Positions 47,241 through 58,300 of a stretch of DNA of 64,000 bases are shown piece after piece. A program made the translations under genes and the position numbers. Where the stretch lies: contig CM060200.1 in assembly GCA_030562195.1 (NCBI GenBank), positions 20,499,023 through 20,563,022 of the forward strand, in the 5' to 3' direction. Below the pieces are notes generated by a model, which saw only the letters and a list, made by a program, of their open reading frames with translations, was not told where the DNA came from and did no database searches. Within the stretch, counting starts at the first letter, position 1; every line of letters begins with the position of its first letter. Source of the DNA: Nipponacmea schrenckii (Eukaryota; Mollusca; Gastropoda; Lottiidae).

Positions 47241-49839
47241 ATATTTTACAGGACCAAGATCTATAAATGTTTTTTTCAACGCTTTGATTGAATGTTTTTT
47301 GAGTTATTGCCCTTTATTATAAACACGCTTAAAAAAAAACACCTATTGCCATATATTGTTTTTTTTTCACGGCGTATTATAATGATTCCAAAAATAATTG
47401 GATTTTGTTGGTTTTTTTTAGTTAGAAATTTCAAAATGATTGTTTTGGACTTCTTACAATATTGTAGTTATTCCTCAGTGGAAGATTGGTGCTTTATAGA
47501 AGGTTCCCTTATTTTCATATATATATATAAAATAAATACGATATATATATCATAATTGGACCGGTAATACTTATATCAATAGAAAGTAGATGTGTTCTAA
47601 TGACTGGGAAAAATACCAGATGGTCCCAAAGGTCCTTAATTAACTCGTAATTAGGCTAATTATGACCGGAATTCCCACGGTAGGGTACTGCCATAGGTAT
47701 GTACGTCAAGTCTCAAATGTAGTTCAAATGTCGTTGATCTTTTTTTTTGATCACTCAGTCTGTGAATTCGGTACATAAATCATGACGTAACCGGACGCTG
47801 TAGTTAAGTATGCACGAATGCATACTTGCCCACATTCCTTAATATTTTCCACAACAATGGCATTTTGGTGTTCCGTTTATTATCTCTAGCAAAAGGCAAT
47901 AATACGTTAAAATATCATTTTGTAAAAACATTATGAATTAATTTAACTAAGTTTTAACTCACCATATTTTTTAAAATATGTTTAGATAATGGTAATAAAA
48001 TACAAAAGCAATTCTTACAGACCTTCATTCATATGATGTCGTTTGGTCACGTGATCAAACATGGAGTCTAAATTTAGCGTTTCAAGGCAGATTAGAGTCA
48101 ATTGGATTTCCCATTTCTACGTCCACATATAAGTCTTTTAAACTTGAGAATACATGGATTATTCATTAGAAACCCGAATTAATCAATTAGTTAGCTTACT
48201 ATGGCTCTAATTAATGAGGGAACCCATCTTTAATTGTGATCAAGTTTAAACCGTTATTTATGATAATAATGTGGCCGTAGGCCTACATTTAAGATACATT
48301 ACTATTACGTTATTATAAAAGATAAATCAACAACTTTATATTCAAATCGAATCATTCGCAAAAAGGTTTCATTTTCAAACAACAATACATAGTGAAACTG
48401 CACAGCACTTCAGAAGAAAATGATAGTAGGCCTATAATATGAATATTTTAAGAGCTGTCTAAATATATGAACACTCGACAAAATTCTGAAAAATTATAGA
48501 TTATGTTTAAGCAGATTTTGCTGGAATAAAGAAAAGGGTATATGTATATCCCCTAACAGTAATCTCAGATTTAACGAGTCCAGATTAAATGTTCCGCTCT
48601 GAACTCATAACGATATTCTGCCATTTTAACCGACAAGATATACTGTCACGTCACACCATGTACAAATCTTCAACCAAACAAGCATTTGTAGCCTACACAG
48701 AGCCTCAGCTCACAATATATTATTCGGTTAACAGATAAAATTATCTACATGAAACATCAAACTCAAAAGTGAGAATTAAAATTACCTTAGAACTAATAGA
48801 TGGAATATATTCAGGCAACAAATAGTCGATGAAACGTCAAAGTGAAGAGACTCGCACCAGAAGACACGGGAATTCGTTAAATCAATGCCTTTCGAATGTA
48901 GATCCATATTTACAGAAACTTCCAAGATTTGCTGAATGAAACCCACGAATAGATCATTGTAAAAACTACAAAGTAAGGGACATTTTCATGGAAGAGAAAC
49001 GCTTGTTTTTTGAGACTCTCAAAAAGGAATCGCTGGATGACCTCAACAAGGTTACTTACTGTATTGCTCTATCACACTCAGGGCCAAATACAAAGACGAT
49101 ATGGTGTTGTTTTTGAGTTAAAAGCCTAGAATAAATTGTTATTATTCCTACATTTTAACACTAAAGCCAACATCAAAGAAATGGTCTGGAACTAACTGTC
49201 GTATAATGAATAAGACAAAGGCATTGGTAATGAGGTGAATTAATTCAAATGTTTGTGACTAATGAAATGTTTAGTAATTATCTTCCTTCTTGATTAAAAG
49301 TTGATGAAATGGTTATTGATAAGAGGTGATATTGCGGTCATGTTTGTTGTTTTATATTTTAAAACCGGTTAGCATGCGTTGCATAATTTCTAAATCTTTG
49401 ACTACTTTATTTCTGATTCTTACTTTGTGTGACAAATTCACTTAGGCCTACTAAATTTCCTCTTGAATACACTCTACTACATCATACACGCACTGCTAGT
49501 CCGAAACTTGCTGACTATTCCCAGCCTCTGATAGCTATCTGGACAGATATGGCTAGGAGGGAGTCAGAAAACTAGGCACCGAAAACTGTAGCCAAATGCC
49601 TCAATGTTTACATAATCGTTATATTTTGACACGTTAAAATACATAATTATCAAAGTCAAAGGAAGGCTTTACTTTTATTCATAGGTTAATACAGGTCACA
49701 AATGAATCTATTAACAGTCCGAGTTTAATCTCCGTTTAACTACTCACGGTAACCACTTTTCACCATTTGCTATTGGAGTACTTTAGATGGACACACGACT
49801 ATTAATTTTCTCTTGTCGTTTAATTGGATAGAGGGGGGG
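47241..49839. other. Unannotated stretch downstream of AMT2 exon 1
   Basis: AT-rich sequence with no exon, repeat array or RNA gene that I can support; possible AMT2 intron. TA microsatellites occur near 47517-47550. Confidence 0.4.
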
Positions 49840-49991
49840 GGGAAACTACTATCTCGTAGTTCCGGGAAAGCACGGGCCTAGGAATCAGACCTAATTTTTT
49901 ATTTCCTCGCACCGATCGGGATTCGAACCCACGGCACCTAGTCGCCTAGCAGACGACAGTCCAACTCGCTAACCACTGAGCCATTCACCAC
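49840..49991 (-). mobile_element. tRNA-derived SINE head
   Basis: On the minus strand a box A-like TGGCTCAGTGGTTAGCGAG and a perfect box B GGTTCGAATCC lie about 40 nt apart, as in tRNA genes. The acceptor stem does not pair properly. The sequence runs on into GAAATAAAAAATTAGGTCTG and a C-rich tail (G8-10 on the plus strand near 49833). This fits a tRNA-derived SINE rather than a functional tRNA. It lies immediately left of the DIRS-like element. Confidence 0.6.
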
Positions 49992-50161
49992 CCTGTTATT
50001 TTGGAATTTACTTGGATTTAATGCACTGTAATACGCACATTTGAAGCAGGAATGTCTAACGTAGGAAACAGGACGGTCTGGGGAGAAACCCCAGACAAAA
50101 TTACACAGAGGGTACAGGTGATGAGCTAATAACGGATAATCGAGAAAGCGATGACAATGAA

Positions 50162-51153
50162 GTGGACCCCAGCTTAGTGCCACTGCCAGAAGATGATAAT
50201 TCCTCAAGTGAGAACGTTTCTGATGATGATGAAGTCCGAGACTTAAGGCAGGAATTATTACAGGCAAAAGAAGCCAAGAAAAACAGGATTCTGGTTCAAC
50301 GGAAAGAAAGACTTAAAAGATTAATAGAAGAAGAAAAGTGTGATTGGAGAAGACAAAAACAAAATAAAGAGGCTCAAAAACAGGGTAAGACATGCTTACA
50401 ACATCTGCGAAGCATAAGATCAATCGACCGAGAGGCAAGCAGCCAAGTAGCCAAGATCTTAGACATCGACAGCGATACGACAGAGTCTGGAAAAGACACT
50501 AATTCCAGTTCAGATCAGGGGGAATCGACGTACAAAACCACCAAACCCAAATCGCGTCAGGACATCAAGAAAATCCGGTATATTTGACCATCCATCAGAT
50601 CAGGTGTTAAAAAAACAGGCATGGCCACAGTCGCGTTTACAATTTGAATACGCCGGCTCAAAAATTGAATTTGATGAGTTAGAATTTACCTTATTTGTAG
50701 CAGGTGAATTGGAGATAATATCTAACTCTTTGATAGATAAAGTAGAAAAAAACGGTAGACTTAAATTACTTAAAAAATTGTCATATTATACCGAAGTTTA
50801 CGAATGGTCTGGTATTAAAAAATTTTACTCTCACGTAATAAGACAATTAGAAAACGGTTTCAAAACTTGGACGGACGATTTTTCAGAATTTGAAATTCCT
50901 TTGCTGATCAAGTACGTCAAACAGGAGTTAAAAACGAGGTCCGGACCGGATAAGAAGCCAAACGATGAAACCGTTTTCTATTCTTCTCATTACCAGAGAA
51001 ATAAATGCCAATTTAATAATCTCACATATAGGAAAAGTCGGAGTTAAGGGTTCGCATAAATTCCTCCAACATATTTGTGCAACTTGTTGGCGGAAGGATG
51101 CAACAAAATTGATGCATCCGGAATCTTTGTCGGCTTGTCCTTACCAGGATTGA
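50162..51153 (+). pseudogene. DIRS-like Gag remnant
   Basis: Three blocks lie in three different frames. Block 50162-50587 starts with an acidic head, followed by a long charged region rich in Lys/Glu/Arg likely to form a coiled coil. Block 50604-51047 carries the conserved DIRS-type core (WPQSRLQFEYAG, FVAGELEIIS, LLKKLSYYTEVYEW). Block 50965-51153 contains HICATCWRKDATKLMHPESL with a CxxC, resembling a Gag zinc-knuckle-like end. The last two blocks overlap across a frameshift. Presumed to form the cytoplasmic particle in the living element (family knowledge). Confidence 0.65.
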
Positions 51154-51503
51154 CTATATACCACTCAATCCAAACTCGTTGAAAGCACCTTAAATCCATT
51201 AGCTGATTGTTTTCTCCAGAGTTACGTCAATGTAGACGAGCGAGTCAAAGTTTCGAAAGATTAAAAAACCAGTCAATTATTCGGTGCTTCCAAGGAGTCC
51301 AGATATTCGGAAGACCCTCCTATCCACCCCGTTGGTCATTCAGAAATTATAGTCCACGAGGTCAAGATCTACGATCTATCCAGAAGTGCGCTAGGATGTT
51401 CAGAATACTTCCGAGATATTCTGGATATTCTCAACAGGGTCTTTAGAAGCGGTCTTCCTAATTATCTTGGATGTCGAATACCTGTTAAATCTAACTTGAA
51501 TAT

Positions 51504-52358
51504 TTGAAATATTGGTTAAATGATTATAAAGATAGAGTCATTGTTGAATTATTGGAATTCGGAGCACCGATAGGTCTCAACAAGTTAAATTACTTCGATG
51601 CTCCTAGTATTCACCACAAGGGTGCAGAATGTTTTCCAGAAGAAATAGCCAAATATTTAGTCAAGGATGCCTCTTACGGTGCCATTTTGGGTCCGTTCGT
51701 TACAAACCCGTTCATCTGCTCACCTCACATATCCCCATTCAATTCTATTCCCAAAAAAGGCAGTGGGGACAGGAGGATCATTCTTAATCTGAGCTACCCA
51801 ATAGGACAGATCCCAAGTGACACGTATCTTGGGGAGAAGGTCAGTATCTCTTATCCAAAGTAGATGATCTTGTAGAGTTGATCAAAATTAAAGGACGTGG
51901 ATGTCATGTATTTAAGAAGGACTTGAAGAGAGCTTATAGACAAATATATCGACCCAGGTGATCTTCATTTAATTTGTTTCCGATGGGAAGATGAATTGTT
52001 AGTAGATAGAGTACTTCCAATGGGTCTGAGATCTTCAGCCCAAATTTGTCAAAGAGTAACTGATTCAATATGTTTCATTCTGGCGAAATTTGGAGATCAT
52101 GTTCTCAACTATCTTGATGATTTCGGAGGATGCGACACTCCAGAAAGAGCCATGGAAGCGTTTTCGCGGCTCGGAAACGTAATAAAAAGTAGTGGTTTGG
52201 AAGAGGCTACAGAAAAAAGTCATTCCCCATCCACAAGAATGGTATTTTTAGGCATATTAGCGGATACCATAGCCCTGACACTGGAAAGGCTAGATGAGAT
52301 AACAAGCCTTGTTGATTTTTGGCTTCGTAAGAAACACTGTTCATTAAGAGACTTATAA
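51504..52358 (+). pseudogene. DIRS-like reverse transcriptase remnant
   Basis: Block 51504-51863 has the RT fingers signature (SPHISPFNSIPKKG, DRRIILNLSYP). After a frame change, the KKDLKRAYRQI-type region is read in another frame around 51900-51950. Block 51996-52358 then resumes with LPMGLRSSAQICQRVTDSI and the catalytic YLDD (about 52117-52128). The domain order and catalytic motif are clear; the frame is broken, so no active enzyme is made. Confidence 0.8.
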
Positions 52359-52569
52359 TCTCTTTTGGGCAAATTACATTTCGTTTCAATTTGTGTCAGG
52401 CCAGGTAGAATATTTATTTCTAGACTTTTGAACTGATTAAGGAATTTTCCCGTATCACAAACCTTTTTCAAAGTCGACATAGAAATATACAAAGATTTAA
52501 AATGGTGGTCCAAATTCCTTCCTATGTATAACGGGATTTCCATGATGGGCTCTTTTTGATTGGTCGCAA

Positions 52570-53025
52570 CCTGACGAAGTACTAACTAGCGACGCTTGTT
52601 TACAAGGTTGCGGGGCCTTGTGTGGTGATCAGTATTTCCACTCGGCTTTCCCTTGTTCGGTTTTAGAATTGAATTTACATATAAACTGTTCAGAATTATT
52701 AACCATCACTGTAGCATTAAAGTTATTTGGGACCTTGACCTTATTAAGAGGTAAACGCATTTTAGCGTATTGTGATAATGAAGACTCGGTACAAGTTAAT
52801 GCCGGTTCCACCAAAGACCCGTTCTTACAGGCATGTCTTCGAGAAATCTGTTATCTGGCAGCCAGGTCAGAGTTCGAAATCAGATGCAAACACCTACCTG
52901 GAAGAGATAATAGACTTGCCGATTATTTGTCTCGTTGGGATACGGATCTTAAGTTTAAAAAACTATTTTTAGATGCCGTTGGACCTAGTCTCAAATGTAT
53001 TAAGATTACGCCCGAAATGTTTTAA
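52570..53025 (+). pseudogene. DIRS-like RNase H remnant
   Basis: Begins with a SDACLQGCGA-type strand (first catalytic Asp) around 52585. It continues in one frame with CSELLTITVALKLFG (Glu), RILAYCDNEDSVQ (Asp) and ends LPGRDNRLADYLSRW, the usual end of the RNase H domain of DIRS elements. The catalytic acidic residues appear present. It is separated from the RT by a frameshifted linker. Confidence 0.75.
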
Positions 53026-53043
53026 GTTTCTCATGATTGGTAA

Positions 53044-53990
53044 TTGATCGTTTCAGGAACCGAGGTGAAGCAGCTCATTCGGGATGCGAAACATTCTTCT
53101 AAACAGGCCTTTGCAACAGGCATATATAATAATTTCAGAACCCAATTGAAATCCTATTTCATGTTTTGTATATATTTTGGGTTGGCAGCTCTCCCAGCTT
53201 CTTCAAAAACCTTCATTCTGTACGCCCAATTCCTGAGCCGCAGTTTCCGGTCCATAGAATCAACAAAGAATTATCTAAGTAGTATAAAAACCCTACATTT
53301 ATTCACGGGTTATGAATATCCAGATTTGGATTCCTTTCAGTTAAAATTAGTCTTAAAAGAAATCTCTCGAAAGAACCCCCACCGTCCTCGTCAATCATTG
53401 CCCATTACGCCCAAAATTTTAATAGAATTTAACAGTTTAATGGATCTTTCTACCCAGACAGACGCCACGTTTTGGTGCTTGTTTTTATTCGCTTTATTCG
53501 TAAGTCCAATCTCGTTCCAGATTCAGTAAAAGAATTTAGTAGTCAAAAACATTTGTGTTTTCAAAATGTTATTCTCAAAGATAATATTTTGTTTGTATAC
53601 ATTAACTGGTCCAAAGACAATTCAGTTTGGTCAAAGACAATTGATCATCCCTCTCGTTGCGATCCCAGGATCTGTTCTTTGTCCAGTTTCCGCTTATTTA
53701 AATTTATTAAAATTCAAAATGCTTTATCGCCCTTTTGATGCTTTATTTTCAATACAAATAGGACATAAATTAAGTCCCATAACTTATTTACAATATCAAA
53801 CAGTTTTTTAAGGTTTTATTACTCGCACAAAAAGAGACCCATTATGCTACTCTACACATAGTTTTAGACTGGGTGGGGCTTCTTGGGCATTTTCGGCCAA
53901 AGTTCCTTCAGAACTGATTCAAGTGGGAGAATTGGCAAAGCGACGCCTATAAATTATATCTTAGTTTTTCTTTAGAAGACACAATCTCTG
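53044..53990 (+). pseudogene. Tyrosine recombinase remnant
   Basis: The SAM-like N-terminal domain is read at 53044-53500 (STKNYLSSIKTLHLFTGYEY). The catalytic domain begins after a frame change with IRKSNLVPDSVKEF (first catalytic Arg). It carries HSFRLGGASWAF (HxxR box) near 53856 and ends in another frame with QSDAYKLYLSF, giving the nucleophilic Tyr near 53948. The R...HxxR...Y set identifies a DIRS/Ngaro-class recombinase. At least three frame changes are present. Confidence 0.8.
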
Positions 53991-54000
53991 TGTCAACCTT

Positions 54001-55069
54001 AATTAGGACATCTATTTTAAACTTAACTAATGCCAATTAATTCATGAACCAGTGGATCAATTTATAACCCCTTATATTTTTTGGCCCTTTTTCCAAAAGA
54101 TAAGAAATATTATTGTCAAATTATGGCATTTGTATTAATTTGTATTAATTGTATATAGTTTACTTAAATTATGTGTTTTTCTACGTTCTTTATTTATTTT
54201 TTTCTGAATTGTATATAGTTATTAAATAAAATTAAGCCAAACCTTTTACGTACTTTTCCTTACACTTTGATAATTTTACTGTAGTGCTCCATCGTTAAAG
54301 TTCGCACACTAGAATGCCACTGAAAGTTAATTTGTCAACTGTAATTGCCTCCTTGTTTAAGTTCACCTAATGCCTTAAAGTTTATGTTTACCATTTCTCA
54401 ACCTGAACACAAAAACGTAATAAGTCATTTTTCAGCCAGCCCTCCCCCCCCCCTTTTACAAGACGGGGGGTGGGGGCGGGGGGCATTTCCAACTCCACAT
54501 TGTTGACTCATTCACACCTTGCTCTTTGTTGCGTTGACATAACGGTCGGTTTATTGCACTTTAAATACCAAATTTACTGCATTGCAAATTTTCAATATTC
54601 GGGAAAGTTATAAAAGGCAACGTTGAAGCGAGTTGTGTATTATGAGTCAGCAGTTTTAAGTGCCGCCATCTTTTGATGGAAGAGAACATTTTGTTATTAC
54701 GTCATCGTGGCCCCGTGATATTTCGATAAGTCTTTCAGTATTTCGACGATGAATCTGAATGTCACAAAATAGAAGTCAATGGTGGGCCCCGATTAATGTA
54801 AAGAAAACCTAGAAAACCTCTTTACAACACCTTTAAGTTAAACTACTGCTTACAAAGATGAAATCCAGATTCGGAATAAAACCAGCCAATATGTAGAAAT
54901 ACGATAAATCTTGTCAATTTATTAAAAAAAAAAGTTGAAATAAGAAATTGCTTTCAGGCTAAAATATAAGTAGATATTTTATAACTTAAATTGAAAATAG
55001 AGTAACAGTAGACGATGTGACGTTGATGAAAAGTGTTGCAGATTTAATGTTAACCTGTAAAAATGAAAT
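54001..55069. other. Spacer after the DIRS-like element
   Basis: Two copies of AATTGTATATAGTT (about 54147 and 54208) may be a trace of the element's terminal repeats. A C10 run followed by G6/G5/G6 runs (54444-54483) stands out. No gene recognised. Confidence 0.4.
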
Positions 55070-55375
55070 GAAATGGATTGAGTTTTGCCTGCTACTCTTC
55101 TGCGCCTTATGGGCTAATGGCCTGCATTGTGCGACGAGGGAAATTTTGCCAGGACAGCGGCATTAGCCTAATCTTTTTGCGATTTCCAACTGTCGAGGAA
55201 TCTTTAACGTGCACAGCCTTTAGAACATGGGGCCTCGGTTTATTGTCCCATCCAAACGACTGGACGCTTTTTTCATGTCAGTCCCTCCAACCTGCATCAC
55301 TGACCGGGCTGAAAAATCCGAAAGTTCATCTCGACATTTGCCGGGACTGAACCCTGGCACCTCAGGCTAGCATTA
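55070..55375 (+). repeat. Dispersed repeat, best-preserved copy
   Basis: Contains TACTCTTCTGCGCCTTATGG, GTGCGACGAGGGAAATTTTG, GATTTCCAACTGTCGAGGAA and GGCCTCGGTTTATTGTCCCA, words I associate with an abundant mollusc repeat. It ends GCCGGGACTGAACCCTGGCA, which resembles an inverted tRNA B box. Related degraded copies lie at 12735-12965 and 7838-7890. A 90-codon frame across it is incidental. Confidence 0.6.
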
Positions 55376-58300
55376 GCAAAAAAGTGTCATTTCATTTTCA
55401 ATAGAAAAATCAATTATTCTAGGTAAACGGTATTACTCTGAGGTCCGCGCTATCTTTATTACATGCCTGTATTCTGACATATTCATAACATTAAATCTGT
55501 TTATTTATTAATAAAATGAAATATCGAAGCTCATAACAATATTTGTAGTAAAAGTGCTTATTTATTTTCCAGCTGATATTATGCTATTAGCATTTCCCCT
55601 GTCCACACGGCTCATTTAACTTCTTTAATTAATTAAATCCCATTAGAGAATATGGGGAGATTGTAAACATGTCGTTGGTGGGAAATATGTCGTCGATTTT
55701 ATGTTGATCTGGATTTATTATAGGCACCCTCTTAAAAACTTATTACTGGGTGGACTTTGTTGCTGGTAACAACATTTATTTTTTATTATGATATTAACTA
55801 CCTTATTTTATTATATAAAGAACACTATTATGGATATACTACTTCTCTTTAATTTAGGCAACGTTTCATAATAGTGTTCTGTATATAATATTCCATCTAC
55901 TTCTAAATGTCATTTTAAGATTACCTTATTTTATGTTAAAATGTTACTATTATATGTTTTATATTCATTGTATCACATACTTGTTGCATTAAAAATAACA
56001 TATATTATTTACACGACTTGGCAACATTTAAAATAAATCATCTGTACTTCTTTCATGGTATGTTTCAGATTGTCATCCGATGATGATCTCATATGTCTCA
56101 TCCAAATTGTATGGTTCTTTCTCTCACAAAGTTTGTTCATAATCATTTTAATCTTTTTTTTTTGACTTGGTAAGTCAAATTTTGGTAAGAGAAAATACCA
56201 TTTTGAATAGGTTTAAGAGTGGCTTTGAATCTGATTTGAAGGCTGAGTTAAGCCTCGAGTTAGTGATTCAAAATGGTTGTGAACTACTTCGATGTTTATT
56301 TATTCCCATGAATGAACCAGAGTCTGTATAGATCGTATACGTACTACGCCCCTTATCGAGGAATACATTAACATCAACATTTTAGCCAGATTTAAAATTA
56401 TTGTAACAAAACTTTAAAATGAGCTAGTTCTGAACAATGCATTTATATCGCATTATTATAACGCTCTCTTAAGCTTACATAAACAACAAATTGTTCTTTC
56501 AAAACGTATGTCTTGTTTTCTTTAATCTTCAGACTTGTGAATACGCAAAATCTAGAAATCATAACAATGAGAAATTATTGGAAAATACATGACGGATATT
56601 TTTACTGTCGTATTAACAAATGAAATTATAATGAAAACACCAATTTCCCTTTATGTTAAAGTTATGCAACAAATTTATTGATCCATGTATATTCTATAGA
56701 AACGATATCAGTTCCAGAAGACTTAAAATATATTTTTCATATCAAAAACCGTATTGCCTCAACAACCAAAACATCTTTTGAATTTGTCCTTTTTTTAAAA
56801 AGAAAAATTGAATTTCAGCCTCAAATAAAAGGCTCATTGCTATTCTTAGAATTTATTTGCGTTAATACAGACTGAACTGTTTTTAAGTTTACATTTCTCT
56901 CAAAGTAATTTCAACCAAAAAAAAAAAGCCTAAAATGTAAGCTGAACATTGTCCTATGTAAAATCTAATTTTAAGAAATATGCTGTAATTTTATCAACGC
57001 AAACATAGTTTAAGACTAACAGCAATATTTTAGGGTTGTGATCCGATTCTCATAAAATAAAGGAGAAACTTCATGACCTGTTTACTTTGATCAGACAATA
57101 AAAAACCAATGATTTAACTTTCTGGGAGATTTTCTTATGGTGTAGTTTAAATTCTTTAACTTAAAGTGGTAACAATGCCAAACTTATACTGGTGCGTTTG
57201 ATACAAATAATAAGGTCGTAGATGGTTAACATTTGCTGGGAATGGTGTCAGAGACTGACCAGCAACAACGATCTAGATGACAACAGGTCAATGATCGTAG
57301 AGTGTACTCTTTGTTACTTTGATTTTAGAACAATTGTGGCGTTTTCTTTTGTCTGTGTAGATTTTCGGACATTTTTATTTACCTCAGACACTATTAATAT
57401 AACAAATCTCTATCAATATGATTTTTATTATAGCAATTTTTTTTATTTTATACATTTGATTCCCACGATTGGCCTATTGTTTCTGAAAAAACAACAACAG
57501 AAGAGTTCTCAATAAAAGAAATATGCTCTAAAAACAACTTGATTTCTAGACAATAGTAGTACTCAATCATTAACATAGTTCATCAGTATATTTCTTTTGT
57601 TGACTTTTAATTGTTTCGTTATAAATGCTGCTGGTATATGCAAAATCGAAGTTTTATTCTTGTTTCGTGTCGAAATGTTTTTGTAACATACAAAATGTTC
57701 TTCAATTGATGGCTGTTTAGTTCTAGGCTTAACGTTGAGAAATCCAGATCACGTTCATGGTTTTCATTTTTTTCGATACATATTCAGCCTCATGGCTTGC
57801 ACACGTATGCCAGCAAAACCGCAAGATGTGAATGGATGTAAAATAATGTTTTGCAGCCACCATTCAAAAGTCATTCTGACGTCATCGTTAATATAAATGT
57901 AACGACCGACTCGCACGTTTCTGATACGATTACCTTGTAAACCATGTTACAAAAGGTTATGTTCACAAGATAGTCTGGTACACAGACAATGATATCACCG
58001 CCGTTACAGTTCTAATATAATATTTATTATTATATACATAAAACATAATATACATGATATTATGTCTATGATTCATTCGATTTGTGTACCAGATGGTGGC
58101 AGAAGTTTGTTTCAATCCCATTGGGATATCTCACTTAAAACAATGGGGTTTTAATCATACACTATGTAGACTTGGGCTAAAAATTAGATGTGTGATGGCT
58201 GTATTTAAAGTTTAAAGGAAATAGTAAACCTTAAAATCTATATAGACCTTTTATATTTGGTTATGAATCAAACTCAAAATCGACAATCAGAGTTCAAACG

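Larger units (their letters stand above)
50060..54000 (+). mobile_element. Degenerate DIRS/Ngaro-type tyrosine-recombinase retrotransposon
   Basis: Ordered remains of Gag, reverse transcriptase, RNase H and tyrosine recombinase lie on one strand. There is no aspartic protease or DDE integrase between them, which separates it from Gypsy/Copia elements. At least five frame changes or stops break the coding regions, so it is inactive. A short hairpin GTCTGGGG...CCCCAGAC lies near the left side (50078-50098). Terminal or split direct repeats were not identified, so the outer limits are approximate. Confidence 0.85.

Noticed and set aside
49905..49991. Functional tRNA gene
   Set aside because: Boxes A and B are good but the acceptor stem does not pair and the sequence continues as a SINE body.
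57222..57512. 97-codon ORF with hydrophobic end
   Set aside because: No family resemblance; the Tyr/Phe-rich end reflects AT-rich sequence.
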